This document shows, one piece after another, positions 20,884 to 32,031 of a DNA stretch of 64,000 bases (position 1 is the first letter of the stretch; each line of letters begins with the position of its first letter). A program made the position numbers and the translations under genes. The notes beneath the pieces were generated by a model. That model was not told the origin of the DNA, searched no databases, and worked only from the letters and a program-made list of their open reading frames with translations. Source of the stretch: Mycolicibacterium doricum (lineage in GTDB: Bacteria; Actinomycetota; Actinomycetes; Mycobacteriales; Mycobacteriaceae); NCBI RefSeq assembly GCF_010728155.1, contig NZ_AP022605.1, positions 1,674,001 to 1,738,000 on the forward strand. Direction: 5' to 3'.

Positions 20884-21978
20884 ATGTTGCGAGAGTTGCG
20901 CCATGACCTTCGCGAGGGCGTGTATCACCCGGCGCCTGCGCGTCGGGTGGAGATCGACAAACCACAAGGTGGTAAGCGGCCGTTGGGGATACCGACGGTG
21001 CGGGACCGGGTGGCTCAGCAGGCGGCCAAGCTGGTGTTGGAACCGATTTTCGAGGCGGATTTTGCGCCGTGCTCGTATGGGTTTCGGCCGAAGCGGTCGG
21101 CGACGCAGGCAATGGAACGGTTGCGTACCGGGTTCATCGAGGGCTATCGGTTCGTGGTGGAGTTCGATATCGCTAATTTCTTCGGCGAGATCGACCACGA
21201 GCGTTTGCTGGCGGAGGTCAGCAGGCGGGTCTCGGATCGGCGGGTGCTCAAACTGCTGCGGTTGTGGCTGTAGGCAGGGGTGATGGTTGACGGTGTGGTG
21301 CAGCGGACGGTCGCTGGCACACCGCAGGGCGGGGTCATTTCCCCGTTGCTGGCCAACATCTACCTGCACGTGCTCGACACCGAGTTGGCTGCCCGTGGGG
21401 TGGGCGAGTTGGTGCGTTACGCCGATGACGGCGTGGTGTTGTGCCGCGGTGCGGCACAAGCAGAGCACGCCTTGGCGGCGGTGGGAGAAATCCTGGCGTC
21501 TTTGGGGCTGCGGCTGCATCCGGACAAGACGAAGGTGGTCGACCTGCGCGACGGGTGTGAGGGCCTGGATTTTCTGGGTTGTCATTTCCGGGCTCGCATG
21601 TCGGGGCGGTTGTGGGAGCAGCGCCGCATTGTGCGGTACTACCTGCATCGTTGGCCCTCGCAGCGGGCGATGGTTCGGCTGCGGGACAAGGTCCGGGAAC
21701 GGACCGGCCGCAACCGCGTCGGAACGGATATCCGTGTTGTGATCGCGGACATCAATCCGATCCTGCGCGGCTGGGGTAACTATTTTCGCACCGGTAACGC
21801 CGCCGACAAGTTCCGCCAGATCGACTGGTATGTCACCAGGAGGCTGTTTCGCTTAATGGTTAAGAAGCGGGGCCGCAATCTGCGTGCCGGCCAGGCCGGT
21901 CAGTGGACTGAGGAGTGGTTTAACGGTCACGGCCTGCACCGGCTTCGCGGCACTAATCGCTACCCGAAGGCAGCGTAA
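20884..21978 (+). pseudogene. Group II intron reverse transcriptase/maturase, split by an amber codon
   Basis: Homology to LtrA-type proteins begins at 20884-20890 (LRELRHDLREGVYHP) and runs on in one frame to 21978. It is interrupted only by TAG at 21271-21273, where a Gln (CAG) would fit LLRLWL-x-AGVMVDG; one base change explains the break. RT motifs are clear: RRVEIDKPQGGKRPLGIPTV, CSYGFRPKRSA, FDIANFF, TPQGGVISPLLANIYL and the catalytic YADD (codon 1 at 21418). A maturase domain (ILRGWGNYFRTG) follows, and no H-N-H endonuclease domain is seen. The N-terminal RT0 region is missing. Inactive as it stands. Confidence 0.85.
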
Positions 21979-22000
21979 CCGTGTCTAGAAGATCATCGGT

Positions 22001-22100
22001 AAGCCGTGTGCGGGAAAATCGAACGCACGGATTGAAAGGGGATGGGGAAACGGGCCTGCTCTGCAGACACCGCGCCCCTGACTACCAATGGATAGGACCG
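22001..22100 (+). ncRNA. Group II intron domains V-VI (3' end of intron)
   Basis: About 20 bp after the reverse transcriptase stop, bases 22001-22033 form a domain V-like hairpin: an AGC catalytic triad at 22002-22004, a CCGTGTG/CGCACGG stem, a two-base AA bulge and a GAAA-type loop. It is followed by a longer hairpin (pairing around AGGGG and CCCCT, about 22036-22079) ending near CTGACTACC, consistent with domain VI and the intron 3' end. The 3' half of the ribozyme is therefore preserved although the 5' domains are not recognisable. Confidence 0.6.
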
Positions 22101-22125
22101 GTGACGTGATCGGCGTGTGAACAAC

Positions 22126-22197
22126 GAAAGTGCCTTCTGGACTAGGACAATAGCGATTGGTGAAGTCGTTTTGTCCAACGTTCGGGAAGGCACTTTC
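22126..22197. repeat. 12-bp inverted repeat at the IS1380-type left end
   Basis: GAAAGTGCCTTC (22126-22137) and its exact complement GAAGGCACTTTC (22186-22197) flank 48 bp. The second arm ends just before the GTG that opens the IS1380-like transposase frame (22199). It may be a transposase operator or a hairpin that limits read-through transcription; the element's terminal repeat itself was not identified. Confidence 0.7.
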
Positions 22198-22198
22198 G

Positions 22199-22659
22199 GT
22201 GCGATCATCGTATACGTTTACGGTGGACTCGGCGGTCTTCGACGAACGGAATCTGCTGTCGGCTGCGGGATTGGTTCCGGTGCTGAACTGGCTGAGCGGA
22301 CGGGGCTTTCGGAGTTGATCGGCGAGCATGTGGACCTGCCGTCGACGCGGGTGCGCTCCGGGGCGGTGAACCCGGTCGGCAAGCTGACCTCGATCATCGC
22401 GGCTATGGCCTGCGGTGCGGACAGCATCGACGATGGCAACGTGCTGCGCGCCGGTGGCACACCGCGGGTGTTCGACGAGGTGTATGCGCCATCCACGTTG
22501 GGGATCTTCTTGCGCGAGTTCACCTTTGGACACGCCAACCAGCTCGCCGCGGTGGCCCGCGCACATCTGGTGGCGCTGGCGGCGCGCACCCCGCTGCTGG
22601 CCGGGGCCGACGAACGGATGTTCGTGGACATCGACGTGCCGTCGGCGTGGTTGCCCTGA
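22199..22659 (+). pseudogene. IS1380-family transposase, 5' fragment with frameshift
   Basis: The frame from GTG 22199 reads a typical IS1380 N-terminus (VRSSYTFTVDSAVFDERNLL), then AAGLVPVLNWLSGR. Similarity jumps to the frame ending at 22659 (LAERTGLSELIGEH, MACGADSIDD, YAPSTLGIFLREFTFGHANQL, ERMFVDID). A frameshift near 22295 thus separates the two parts. After FVDID the sequence diverges and stops, so the catalytic core and C-terminus are missing. The element is dead in this copy. Confidence 0.8.
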
Positions 22660-22779
22660 AATGCGGCTGAGTGTCTCGCGTGGGCGCATGCGTGATCCGC
22701 TGGTTTGTACCAGCTTTTCCTGTTGCGAGGTCCTCGGGTCGGGTCGGGCCTGGGATGGCAGGGTGGGCAGGGACTGACC

Positions 22780-22925
22780 GGTCGGGTCAGGCGGCGCGGG
22801 GTTGCGCGGTCGAGTAGCCCGATGACGTTGTCCCACAGGGCTGTCCATCCGGCTTGCCAGGCCCAGTGGGCGGGCACGTGCAGCATGGGTTTGCGGGCCG
22901 GGGCGGCGAAGCGCGCGGGCACGGC
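22780..22925 (-). pseudogene. Probable IS1380-type transposase 3' fragment, inverted
   Basis: On the minus strand the monooxygenase frame continues past its break into ARKPMLHVPAHWAWQAGWTALWDNVIG, which fits the LxLPxxWPW...W pattern at the C-terminus of IS1380 transposases. It lies opposite in orientation to the N-terminal fragment at 22199-22659. This suggests either two IS copies or an inversion. The assignment rests on a short pattern only. Confidence 0.45.
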
Positions 22926-23861
22926 CAGATTGTGGGCGTCCTGCAGACCGGTGTTCATCCCTTGGCCGCCGACCGGAGAGTGCACGCGTGCGGCGTCGCC
23001 GGCCAGGAAGACCGATCCGACGCGGAACCTGGCCGCCACCCGGTGGTGCACCCGGTACGTCGAGAACCACTCCACCGTCCCGTGGGTCAGCCCGAACTCG
23101 GCACGCACGGTGGCGAGCGCCTCGTCTTCGGTGATCGCGTCCTTGTCGGCCAGCCCCAGCAGCCGGACGTGACCTTCGGGTCCGAGCGGGAACACCGCCG
23201 CGAAGGTCCGCTTGCCCGGTCTGAAGTTCAGCGCCTGGTCGGGCACTCCGCTCACGTCGCGCACGTCGGCGACCCAGAACGTCGCCTCGTCCGTTGTGCC
23301 CTCGAAGGGCAGGTTCAGCTCGCGCCGCACCGCTGACGCAGTCCCGTCGGCGCCGATGCACCACCGAGCCCGGATGCGCAGGAGGCCACCGGCGGCGTCC
23401 TCCAGTAATGCCTCGACCCGGCCGCCCGGTGTTGCCGTGTGGTCGACGAGGTCGATCAGCCGATGCCGCCACTGGATGTCACCGTTGCCTGCGGTGAGAG
23501 CCGCGACGAGCACCTCCTCGTTACGGCTCTGCTCGAAGATCTGGATACCCGGGAACCGGGTGGCCCCGTCCTGCAGGGCCACGAGGTCGGGGCCGCCGCC
23601 GCCGGACCCGCCGACCTGGATCCGCGATGCCGGGTAGGCCTTTTCGAGCACGGTGTCGGCCACACCGAGTTGGTCGTAGACCTCCATTGTGCGGGCCTGC
23701 ACCGCCAACGCCCGGGACTCCCGGATCGGCCCGGCTTTGCGATCGGCCACCACCGCAGGCACTCCGCGACGGTTGAGCACCACACCGGCCATCAAGCCGG
23801 TCGGGCCCGCCCCGACGACCAGGACCTCGGTGTCGACGACGGGAAGGTCGTCCACGCGCAT
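22926..23861 (-). pseudogene. FAD-dependent aromatic monooxygenase, C-terminally truncated
   Basis: Flavoprotein hydroxylase of the PheA/TfdB type. The N-terminal 312 residues are intact: GxGxxG in VVGAGPTGLM (residues 16-25), the DG motif CIGADGTASAVR (168-179) and the GD motif FLAGDAARVHSPVGGQGMN (285-303). Homology stops after LQDAHNLA, where family members normally continue for about 200 residues; the frame then runs into IS-derived sequence and stays open to 22218. The flavin-binding core is present but the rest is gone, so a functional hydroxylase is unlikely. Confidence 0.85.
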
Positions 23862-23941
23862 CGGGGCGAGCTCATGACGTCAGGCCGTGGGATGCGGTGC
23901 ACGCGAGCGGCATGCGGTCACCGTAGCCAATCGCGAAGCTC

Positions 23942-25036
23942 TCAGGCAAGTTTCGCCAGCGCCACCTCGGGGTTGTATCCGGCGAAGCCGTCGAGTTCGC
24001 CGTCACGCAGGCGGTTCACCCACGCCGGGTCGGCGAGCAGCGCCCGGCCGATCGCCACGATGTCGAACTCACCGCCGTCGAACTGCTCGACGAGGCGATC
24101 GACGGAAGCTGGCTGGATGACCTGGCCTTGCTTCTCACTGCGGAACTGGGTCTCCAAACCGACGGAGCCGACCGCGATCACCGGCAGCCCGGTGACCTTC
24201 CTGGTCCACCCCGCCAGGCTCAGCTCACCGTCATGGTCGGGGAACGCCGGGACGTAGTGCCTGCGCGTCGAAGGATGGAAGACATCCACCCCGGCCTCGG
24301 CGAGCGGGGTGAGAAGGTCCTGCAGCTGCGTCGGGTCGTCGGCGATGGACGCCGCGTAGTCGGTGCCCTTCCACTGGGAGAACCGGAAGACGATCGGGTA
24401 ATCCGGACCGACTGCCGCGCGGACCGCCGCCACGACCTCGGCCGGGAACCGGGTGCGCGCGGCAAGAGATCCGCCGTAGCCGTCGGTGCGCAAGTTCGTC
24501 CGCTCCCAGAGGAATTCGTCGAGCAGATACCCATGGGCACCGTGCAACTCGACGGCATCGAAGCCGACCTCCCGCGCTGTCCGCGCACTTTCGGCGAAGA
24601 GTTCGGCGATCCGTGGGAGTTCGTCGGTCTCGAGCGCGCGTCCCCGCGGCTGACCGAGTCCGTCCACGCCCGAGGGGCTGACCGGGACGACACCGTCGGC
24701 ATCCTCGCGCTGCGCGCCCTGATGCCATAGCTGCGCGGCGACCGTGCCGCCCTCCCGGTGGACCGCGTCGAGGACGCGTGACCAGCCCGCGAGGACGTCG
24801 TCGCCGGCGAGCGTGGGGATGGAGGACGGGTAGCCGGAGGTGGGATCCGGCAGCCGGACGCCTTCGGTGATGATCAGCCCCACGCCGCCCGCGGCGCGGC
24901 GACGGTAGTACTCGGCGACGTCGGCGCCCGGGATGCCGCCGGGCGACGCCTGCCGGGTCATCGGCGCCATCGCGAACCGGTTGGAGACAGTCAGCGAACC
25001 GACAGTGAGCGGTCGAAACAGATCGTCAATAGCCAC
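23942..25036 (-). CDS. NADH:flavin oxidoreductase, old yellow enzyme family
   Basis: FMN TIM-barrel ene-reductase. About 364 aa from GTG 25036; TTG 25048 would add four residues. Conserved features: LTVSNRFAMAPMTR at the N-terminus, GVGLIITEGV, FDAVELHGAHGYLLDEFL with the HGAH substrate-binding motif, TNLRTDGYGGS, and the C-terminal FMN-phosphate region VAIGRALLADPAWVNRLR. It is the only intact gene in the accessory block 20550-25236. Reduces activated alkenes such as enones; the native substrate is unknown. Same strand as, and upstream of, the broken monooxygenase, so both may once have formed a degradation operon. Confidence 0.88.
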   Translation of the reverse strand: MAIDDLFRPLTVGSLTVSNRFAMAPMTRQASPGGIPGADVAEYYRRRAAGGVGLIITEGVRLPDPTSGYPSSIPTLAGDDVLAGWSRVLDAVHREGGTVAAQLWHQGAQREDADGVVPVSPSGVDGLGQPRGRALETDELPRIAELFAESARTAREVGFDAVELHGAHGYLLDEFLWERTNLRTDGYGGSLAARTRFPAEVVAAVRAAVGPDYPIVFRFSQWKGTDYAASIADDPTQLQDLLTPLAEAGVDVFHPSTRRHYVPAFPDHDGELSLAGWTRKVTGLPVIAVGSVGLETQFRSEKQGQVIQPASVDRLVEQFDGGEFDIVAIGRALLADPAWVNRLRDGELDGFAGYNPEVALAKLA

Positions 25037-25188
25037 GCAGGTGTACAACGCGGCACCGGCGGCGTTGATTCCGCGTCACCCCTCCGAGGGCCTGTCGACC
25101 CGCTAGTGACTTGCGCCGAAGCGTCGATCACCGCGAGTAGGCAGTGGCGGAACGTACGGTCGGAACCAGACGAACGACGAGCGGCTAT

Positions 25189-25236
25189 ACCAAGGACGGT
25201 GGCGAACAGCTACGGGCACTCGGTTTCACGGTCTGA
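25189..25236 (+). pseudogene. Orphan copy of the sufT 3' end (last 15 codons)
   Basis: The frame TKDGGEQLRALGFTV-stop matches the C-terminus of SufT (TEDGREQLRALGFTV) at 13 of 15 residues, with several synonymous differences (for example CTA/CTT, CGG/CGT, GCA/GCG, ACG/ACC). Sequence upstream of 25189 is unrelated to sufT. The scar marks the right edge of the inserted block and suggests that an incoming or duplicated sufT allele was separated from the resident 3' end. Confidence 0.75.
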
Positions 25237-25271
25237 GTCCCTGACGCCGTCCGGCGGATGACAATCACGTC

Positions 25272-25800
25272 GTGATGACCGTTCCCGCCACCGGATGGCC
25301 GGCGGTCCGATCGCGCGCGAGTGCTGATCGGTGCGACGGCGGGCTGTTCTTCGGAGCGCTCGCGCTGCTCGACTCCGGCATGCTGTTGGCGCGGGGCGTG
25401 GTCTTCGTCGTCACGGGGGCGTTCGTCGGTGTCTGGACGGTGCGGCGGATGAACCGCTACTGGTCCGGCGCCGACGAACTCAGCCCCGCTGACCGGGTGA
25501 CGGTCGTGCGGGCCGCCCGCCGCGGATACCCCGTCGGCGATCCCGGACTGGCCCGCGGCGTCCTGGACTACGACACCGGACTGCGCGCCTCGGCGGAACC
25601 GCTGTATCGGTACGGCTGGGTGTGGCGGTGGTTCTGGTCGTCGCGCTCGTGACCGCGGTGGTCGACGCCGTCACCGGATTGGTGCGCGAGACCGTCGCCT
25701 CCTGCGTCTACCTCATCGAGCTGACGTGGTGGCCGCCCGCCCCAGGGAACTGCTACTGAACTCCGCGCTCGCCGCGGCGTTGGCCAAGCGGTCACTTCGA
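25272..25800 (+). pseudogene. Small mycobacterial membrane protein, broken by two frameshifts
   Basis: The first frame (25272-25652) encodes a hydrophobic pair (LFFGALALLDSGMLLA, GVVFVVTGAFVGVWTV) and a soluble stretch to LYRYGWVWRW. The coding signal then shifts frame near 25620 into VVLVVALVTAVVDAVTGLVRETVASCVYLI, a further transmembrane segment, and shifts again near 25735 into RELLLNSALAAALAKR. A single gene of about 170 residues with three hydrophobic segments seems to have suffered two indels. No function can be assigned. Sequencing error cannot be excluded without reads. Confidence 0.55.
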
Positions 25801-25898
25801 CGAGGCCGAGCGCGACGATCGCCAGCCGCGGGGCTGAGCTGGTGTTTTCGGGCCTTGGGCCAGGGAACACTTCACCCGCGACCGGCGTTGGGACCTTC

Positions 25899-26264
25899 GT
25901 GACTACCCAAGACATCACCGCAGAGCGGTTCAACGAGACCATCATCAACAACGAGATCGTGCTCGTCGACTTCTGGGCGTCCTGGTGCGGGCCCTGTCGC
26001 GCCTTCGCGCCGACCTTCGCCGCCTCGTCCGAGAAGCATCCCGACGTCGTGCACGCAAAGGTCGACACCGAGGCCGAACAGCAGCTCGCCGCCGCGGCCG
26101 ACATCCGTTCGATTCCCACTCTGATGGCCTTCAAGAAGGGCAAGCTGGTGTTCAACCAGGCCGGTGCCCTTCCGCCCGCCGCGCTCGAGGAGCTGGTGCA
26201 GAAGGTGAAGGAATTCGACATCGACGCCGCGATGGCCGAGCAGGAGAACGGTCAGCCGGAGTGA
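25899..26264 (+). CDS. trxA: Thioredoxin
   Basis: Thiol-disulfide oxidoreductase. GTG 25899 gives 121 aa beginning MTTQDITAERFNETI, as in M. tuberculosis TrxA (Rv1470/1471 region). The active site WCGPC has C30 and C33; the cis-proline segment is SIPTLMAF. The frame is open upstream to 25842 but that adds a non-conserved Gly/Pro stretch. Keeps cytosolic proteins reduced with thioredoxin reductase, which is not in the window. Confidence 0.94.
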   Translation: MTTQDITAERFNETIINNEIVLVDFWASWCGPCRAFAPTFAASSEKHPDVVHAKVDTEAEQQLAAAADIRSIPTLMAFKKGKLVFNQAGALPPAALEELVQKVKEFDIDAAMAEQENGQPE

Positions 26265-26301
26265 CGTGGACGAGTTGCGGCGTGTTCAGCGACGGCAAAC
26301 C

Positions 26302-26358
26302 GTGAGCATTGCCACTACCGCGGTAGCGAGTTGGCGCCCTATGTGGGCAGGCAAGTAG
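26302..26358 (+). CDS. Possible 18-codon leader peptide upstream of the ABC-F gene
   Basis: GTG 26302 opens a short frame (MSIATTAVASWRPMWAGK) that stops at 26356-26358, 96 bp before the ABC-F start. The perfect 12-bp palindrome CTACCGCGGTAG (26315-26326) lies inside it. Leader peptides with attenuator hairpins are common upstream of antibiotic-responsive ABC-F genes. Only the reading frame and palindrome are seen here; translation and attenuation are speculative. Confidence 0.25.
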   Translation: MSIATTAVASWRPMWAGK

Positions 26359-26454
26359 CCTCCCAGGTAGCCCATGTCTGCGTCCGGCTTCGCCGCGCCA
26401 GAATCCCGTCCCACCACCCTGCACGAGTCCCACCCTGCATGAGGAGCCGCGCCC

Positions 26455-28092
26455 GTGATCACCGCAACGGACCTGGAGGTCCGCGCCGGGGCGCGCACGC
26501 TGCTCTACACCGAGGGCACGACGCTGCGCGTGCAGCCCGGCGACCGGATAGGCCTCGTCGGACGCAACGGCGCGGGGAAGACCACCACCATGCGTATTCT
26601 CGCCGGCGAAGGGGAGCCCTACGCCGGCACGGTCACCCGCAGCGGGCAGGTCGGCTACTTGCCGCAGGACCCCCGCGAAGGCGACCTCGATGTGCTGGCC
26701 AGGGACCGGGTGCTCTCGGCGCGTGGGCTCGACACGCTGCTCGCCGACCTCGAGAAGCAGCAGGTCCTGATGGCAGAGGTGGCCGACGACGCCGCCCGCG
26801 ACAAAGCGGTGCGCCGGTACGGCCAGCTGGAAGAGCGCTTCGCCGCGCTTGGCGGCTATGCGGCCGAGAGTGAAGCCGGCCGCATCTGCGCGAGCCTTGG
26901 ACTGCCCGACCGGGTGCTGACCCAGTCGCTGCGCACGCTCTCGGGCGGTCAGCGGCGCCGGGTGGAACTGGCGCGCATCCTGTTCGCCGCCGGCGACAGC
27001 GGTTCTGGTGCTTCAGGCTCTGACACCACACTGCTGCTCGACGAGCCGACCAACCACCTTGACGCGGATTCCATCACGTGGCTTCGGGACTTCCTGCAGA
27101 ACCACACCGGCGGGCTGGTCGTGATCAGCCACGACGTGGACCTGCTCGCCGCGGTGGTCAACCGGGTATGGTTCCTCGACGCGGTCCGCGCCGAGGCCGA
27201 CGTCTACAACATGACCTGGCAGAAATACCTCGACGCCAGGGCCACCGACGAGCAGCGCAGGCGCCGGGAGCGGGCCAACGCCGAGCGCAAGGCCTCCGCA
27301 CTGCGGGCGCAGGCCGCCAAGATGGGTGCCAAGGCCACCAAAGCTGTTGCCGCTCAGAATATGTTGCGTCGGGCCGACCGGATGATGGCGTCGCTGGACG
27401 AGGAACGGGTGGCCGACAAGGTGGCGCGGATCAAGTTCCCCACACCGGCGCCGTGCGGTCGCACGCCACTGGTGGTGAAGGGCCTCACCAAGAACTACGG
27501 GTCGCTCGAGGTGTTCACCGGCGTCGACCTGGCGATCGACCGCGGTTCCCGGGTCGTCGTCCTCGGGCTCAACGGCGCGGGCAAGACCACGCTGCTGCGT
27601 CTGCTGGCCGGGGTGGAGACCCCCGACGCCGGAGGTCTGCAGGCCGGACACGGGCTGAAGATGGGCTACTTCGCCCAGGAACACGACACCCTCGACGGCC
27701 AGGCGAGCGTGTGGGAGAACATCCGGCACGCCGCCCCCGACACCGGTGAGCAGGAGCTGCGCGGGCTCCTCGGTGCGTTCATGTTCAGCGGGCCGCAGCT
27801 GGAGCAGCCGGCGGGCACGCTCTCCGGTGGTGAGAAGACGCGATTGGCGCTGGCCGGTCTGGTCGCGTCCACGGCCAACGTGCTGTTGCTCGACGAACCC
27901 ACCAACAACCTCGACCCGGCCTCCCGTGAGCAGGTCCTCGACGCCCTGCGCAGCTACCAGGGCGCCGTCGTGCTCGTCACCCACGACCCCGGTGCCGCCG
28001 AGGCACTCGAACCGCAGCGCGTGGTGCTGCTTCCCGACGGCACCGAGGACTACTGGTCCGAGGAGTACCGCGAGCTCATCGAGCTCGCCTAG
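26455..28092 (+). CDS. ABC-F family ATPase (ribosome protection/translation factor type)
   Basis: A 545-aa soluble protein with two ABC domains and no membrane segments. Walker A motifs are GRNGAGKTTT (about residues 37-46) and GLNGAGKTTL (about 370); signatures are LSGGQRRRVELA and LSGGEKTRLALA; LDEPTNHLDADS and LDEPTNNLDPAS follow. The linker contains a charged helical segment (ARATDEQRRRRERANAERKA) as in ABC-F proteins. Equivalent to Rv1473, annotated as macrolide transport but better seen as an ABC-F factor that may release antibiotics from ribosomes. Start GTG 26455. Confidence 0.9.
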   Translation: MITATDLEVRAGARTLLYTEGTTLRVQPGDRIGLVGRNGAGKTTTMRILAGEGEPYAGTVTRSGQVGYLPQDPREGDLDVLARDRVLSARGLDTLLADLEKQQVLMAEVADDAARDKAVRRYGQLEERFAALGGYAAESEAGRICASLGLPDRVLTQSLRTLSGGQRRRVELARILFAAGDSGSGASGSDTTLLLDEPTNHLDADSITWLRDFLQNHTGGLVVISHDVDLLAAVVNRVWFLDAVRAEADVYNMTWQKYLDARATDEQRRRRERANAERKASALRAQAAKMGAKATKAVAAQNMLRRADRMMASLDEERVADKVARIKFPTPAPCGRTPLVVKGLTKNYGSLEVFTGVDLAIDRGSRVVVLGLNGAGKTTLLRLLAGVETPDAGGLQAGHGLKMGYFAQEHDTLDGQASVWENIRHAAPDTGEQELRGLLGAFMFSGPQLEQPAGTLSGGEKTRLALAGLVASTANVLLLDEPTNNLDPASREQVLDALRSYQGAVVLVTHDPGAAEALEPQRVVLLPDGTEDYWSEEYRELIELA

Positions 28093-28208
28093 CTGCCCGT
28101 CGCCTCGAGCCGGTTCACGAACCTGTCGACGAAATCTCGCGCACGCCCGGTTAGCGGTTGCCCGGTTGGGTAGTTATGGGAGCAGTCGGGCATCGCAACA
28201 GCGGGGAC

Positions 28209-28415
28209 ATGTCAATGAAGAAATCGGAAAAATCCCGGGAAGAACTCCTCAACGAGTTGCGGGCCGAATACGAGGCGGGCGCGAGCATCCGCGCACTGGT
28301 GGCAAAAACCGGGCGATCCTACGGCTCTATCCACAGCATGCTGCGAGAATCTGGCGCGACGATGCGCAGCCGGGGCGGGCCGAATCACCGTTCGCGTCGT
28401 TCCAGCGTCAGCTGA
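28209..28415 (+). CDS. Small helix-turn-helix protein
   Basis: 68 aa from ATG 28209 (MSMKKSEKSREELLNELR). The central part, YEAGASIRALVAKTGRSYGSIHSMLRESG, looks like a resolvase/transposase-type helix-turn-helix, followed by a basic Arg/Ser-rich tail. It corresponds to Rv1473A, annotated as a possible transcriptional regulator. It follows the ABC-F gene by 116 bp, and its 3' end overlaps the convergent acnR gene by 8 bp. Targets unknown. Confidence 0.75.
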   Translation: MSMKKSEKSREELLNELRAEYEAGASIRALVAKTGRSYGSIHSMLRESGATMRSRGGPNHRSRRSSVS

Positions 28416-28986
28416 CGCTGGGGCTCTGCTGGCGCACCGACGCTTCGACGAGGTCGAGCACCGCGCCCAGCTTCTTGGGGTCGTCGCCGGAGGCGAGCCG
28501 CGCGACCAGCCCGTCCAGAACCAGATCCAGGTAGGTCTGTAGCACCTCGCTGGGGACGTCGTCGCGTAGCCGGCCAGCCTCCTTCTGCCGGTGCAGGCGG
28601 GCCGTGGTGGCGGCGGAGAGTTCGGCAGAGCGCTCCTCCCAGCCCTGATGGAAGACCGGGTCGTTGCGCAGCTTGCGCGCGATTTCCAACCGGGTGGCCA
28701 ACCAGTCGAACTGATCGGGCGCCGCCAACAGGTCACGCATCACCTGGATCAACCCCTCGCGGGAGGCGACGTCGGCCATCCGCTCGGCGTCCTCACGCGC
28801 GAGCTCGAAGAACAGCGTGTCCTTGTCTCGGAAGTGGTGGAAGATGGCGCCGCGCGACAGCCCGATGGTGTCTTCGAGCCGCCGCACGGTCGCCTTGTCG
28901 TATCCGTACCGCGCGAAGCAGCGCCGGGCGCCGTCGAGGATCTGGCGGCGGCGCGCCGCCAGATGGTCGTCGGTGACCCGGGGCAT
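28408..28986 (-). CDS. acnR: TetR-family regulator, AcnR-like
   Basis: 192-aa TetR protein with the DNA-binding domain at residues 10-60 (ILDGARRCFARYGYDKATVRRLEDTIGLSRGAIFHHF, given here by its key parts TVRRLEDTIGLSRGAIF). It lies 24 bp downstream of acn on the same strand, the arrangement of the AcnR repressor of aconitase in Corynebacterium and mycobacteria (Rv1474c). Likely autoregulates the acn-acnR unit. The effector is not visible from sequence. Confidence 0.88.
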   Translation of the reverse strand: MPRVTDDHLAARRRQILDGARRCFARYGYDKATVRRLEDTIGLSRGAIFHHFRDKDTLFFELAREDAERMADVASREGLIQVMRDLLAAPDQFDWLATRLEIARKLRNDPVFHQGWEERSAELSAATTARLHRQKEAGRLRDDVPSEVLQTYLDLVLDGLVARLASGDDPKKLGAVLDLVEASVRQQSPSVS

Positions 28987-29010
28987 CAGTCCAGCTCCTG
29001 ACCGCGCCGG

Positions 29011-31872
<2,862 letters not shown>

Positions 31873-32031
31873 ATCAACTCCCGATAGTTCTCGCCGCGAC
31901 GGGCTGTGTCGGCGGCGTGTCCGATTCTAACAGTACGCTTGTCCTGCAAACATCCGGGGCTCATTACAGTCTTGTCGTCAGCCGTGGGTCGCGCCACCCC
32001 CCGTGGCGGCCGTCGCGGTACCGTGCTGCCT

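Noticed and set aside
22218..22925. Continuation of the monooxygenase frame to 22218 as a real C-terminus
   Set aside because: Translation switches to IS-like and then low-complexity sequence after DAHNLA and antiparallels the IS1380 fragment; treated as a truncation.
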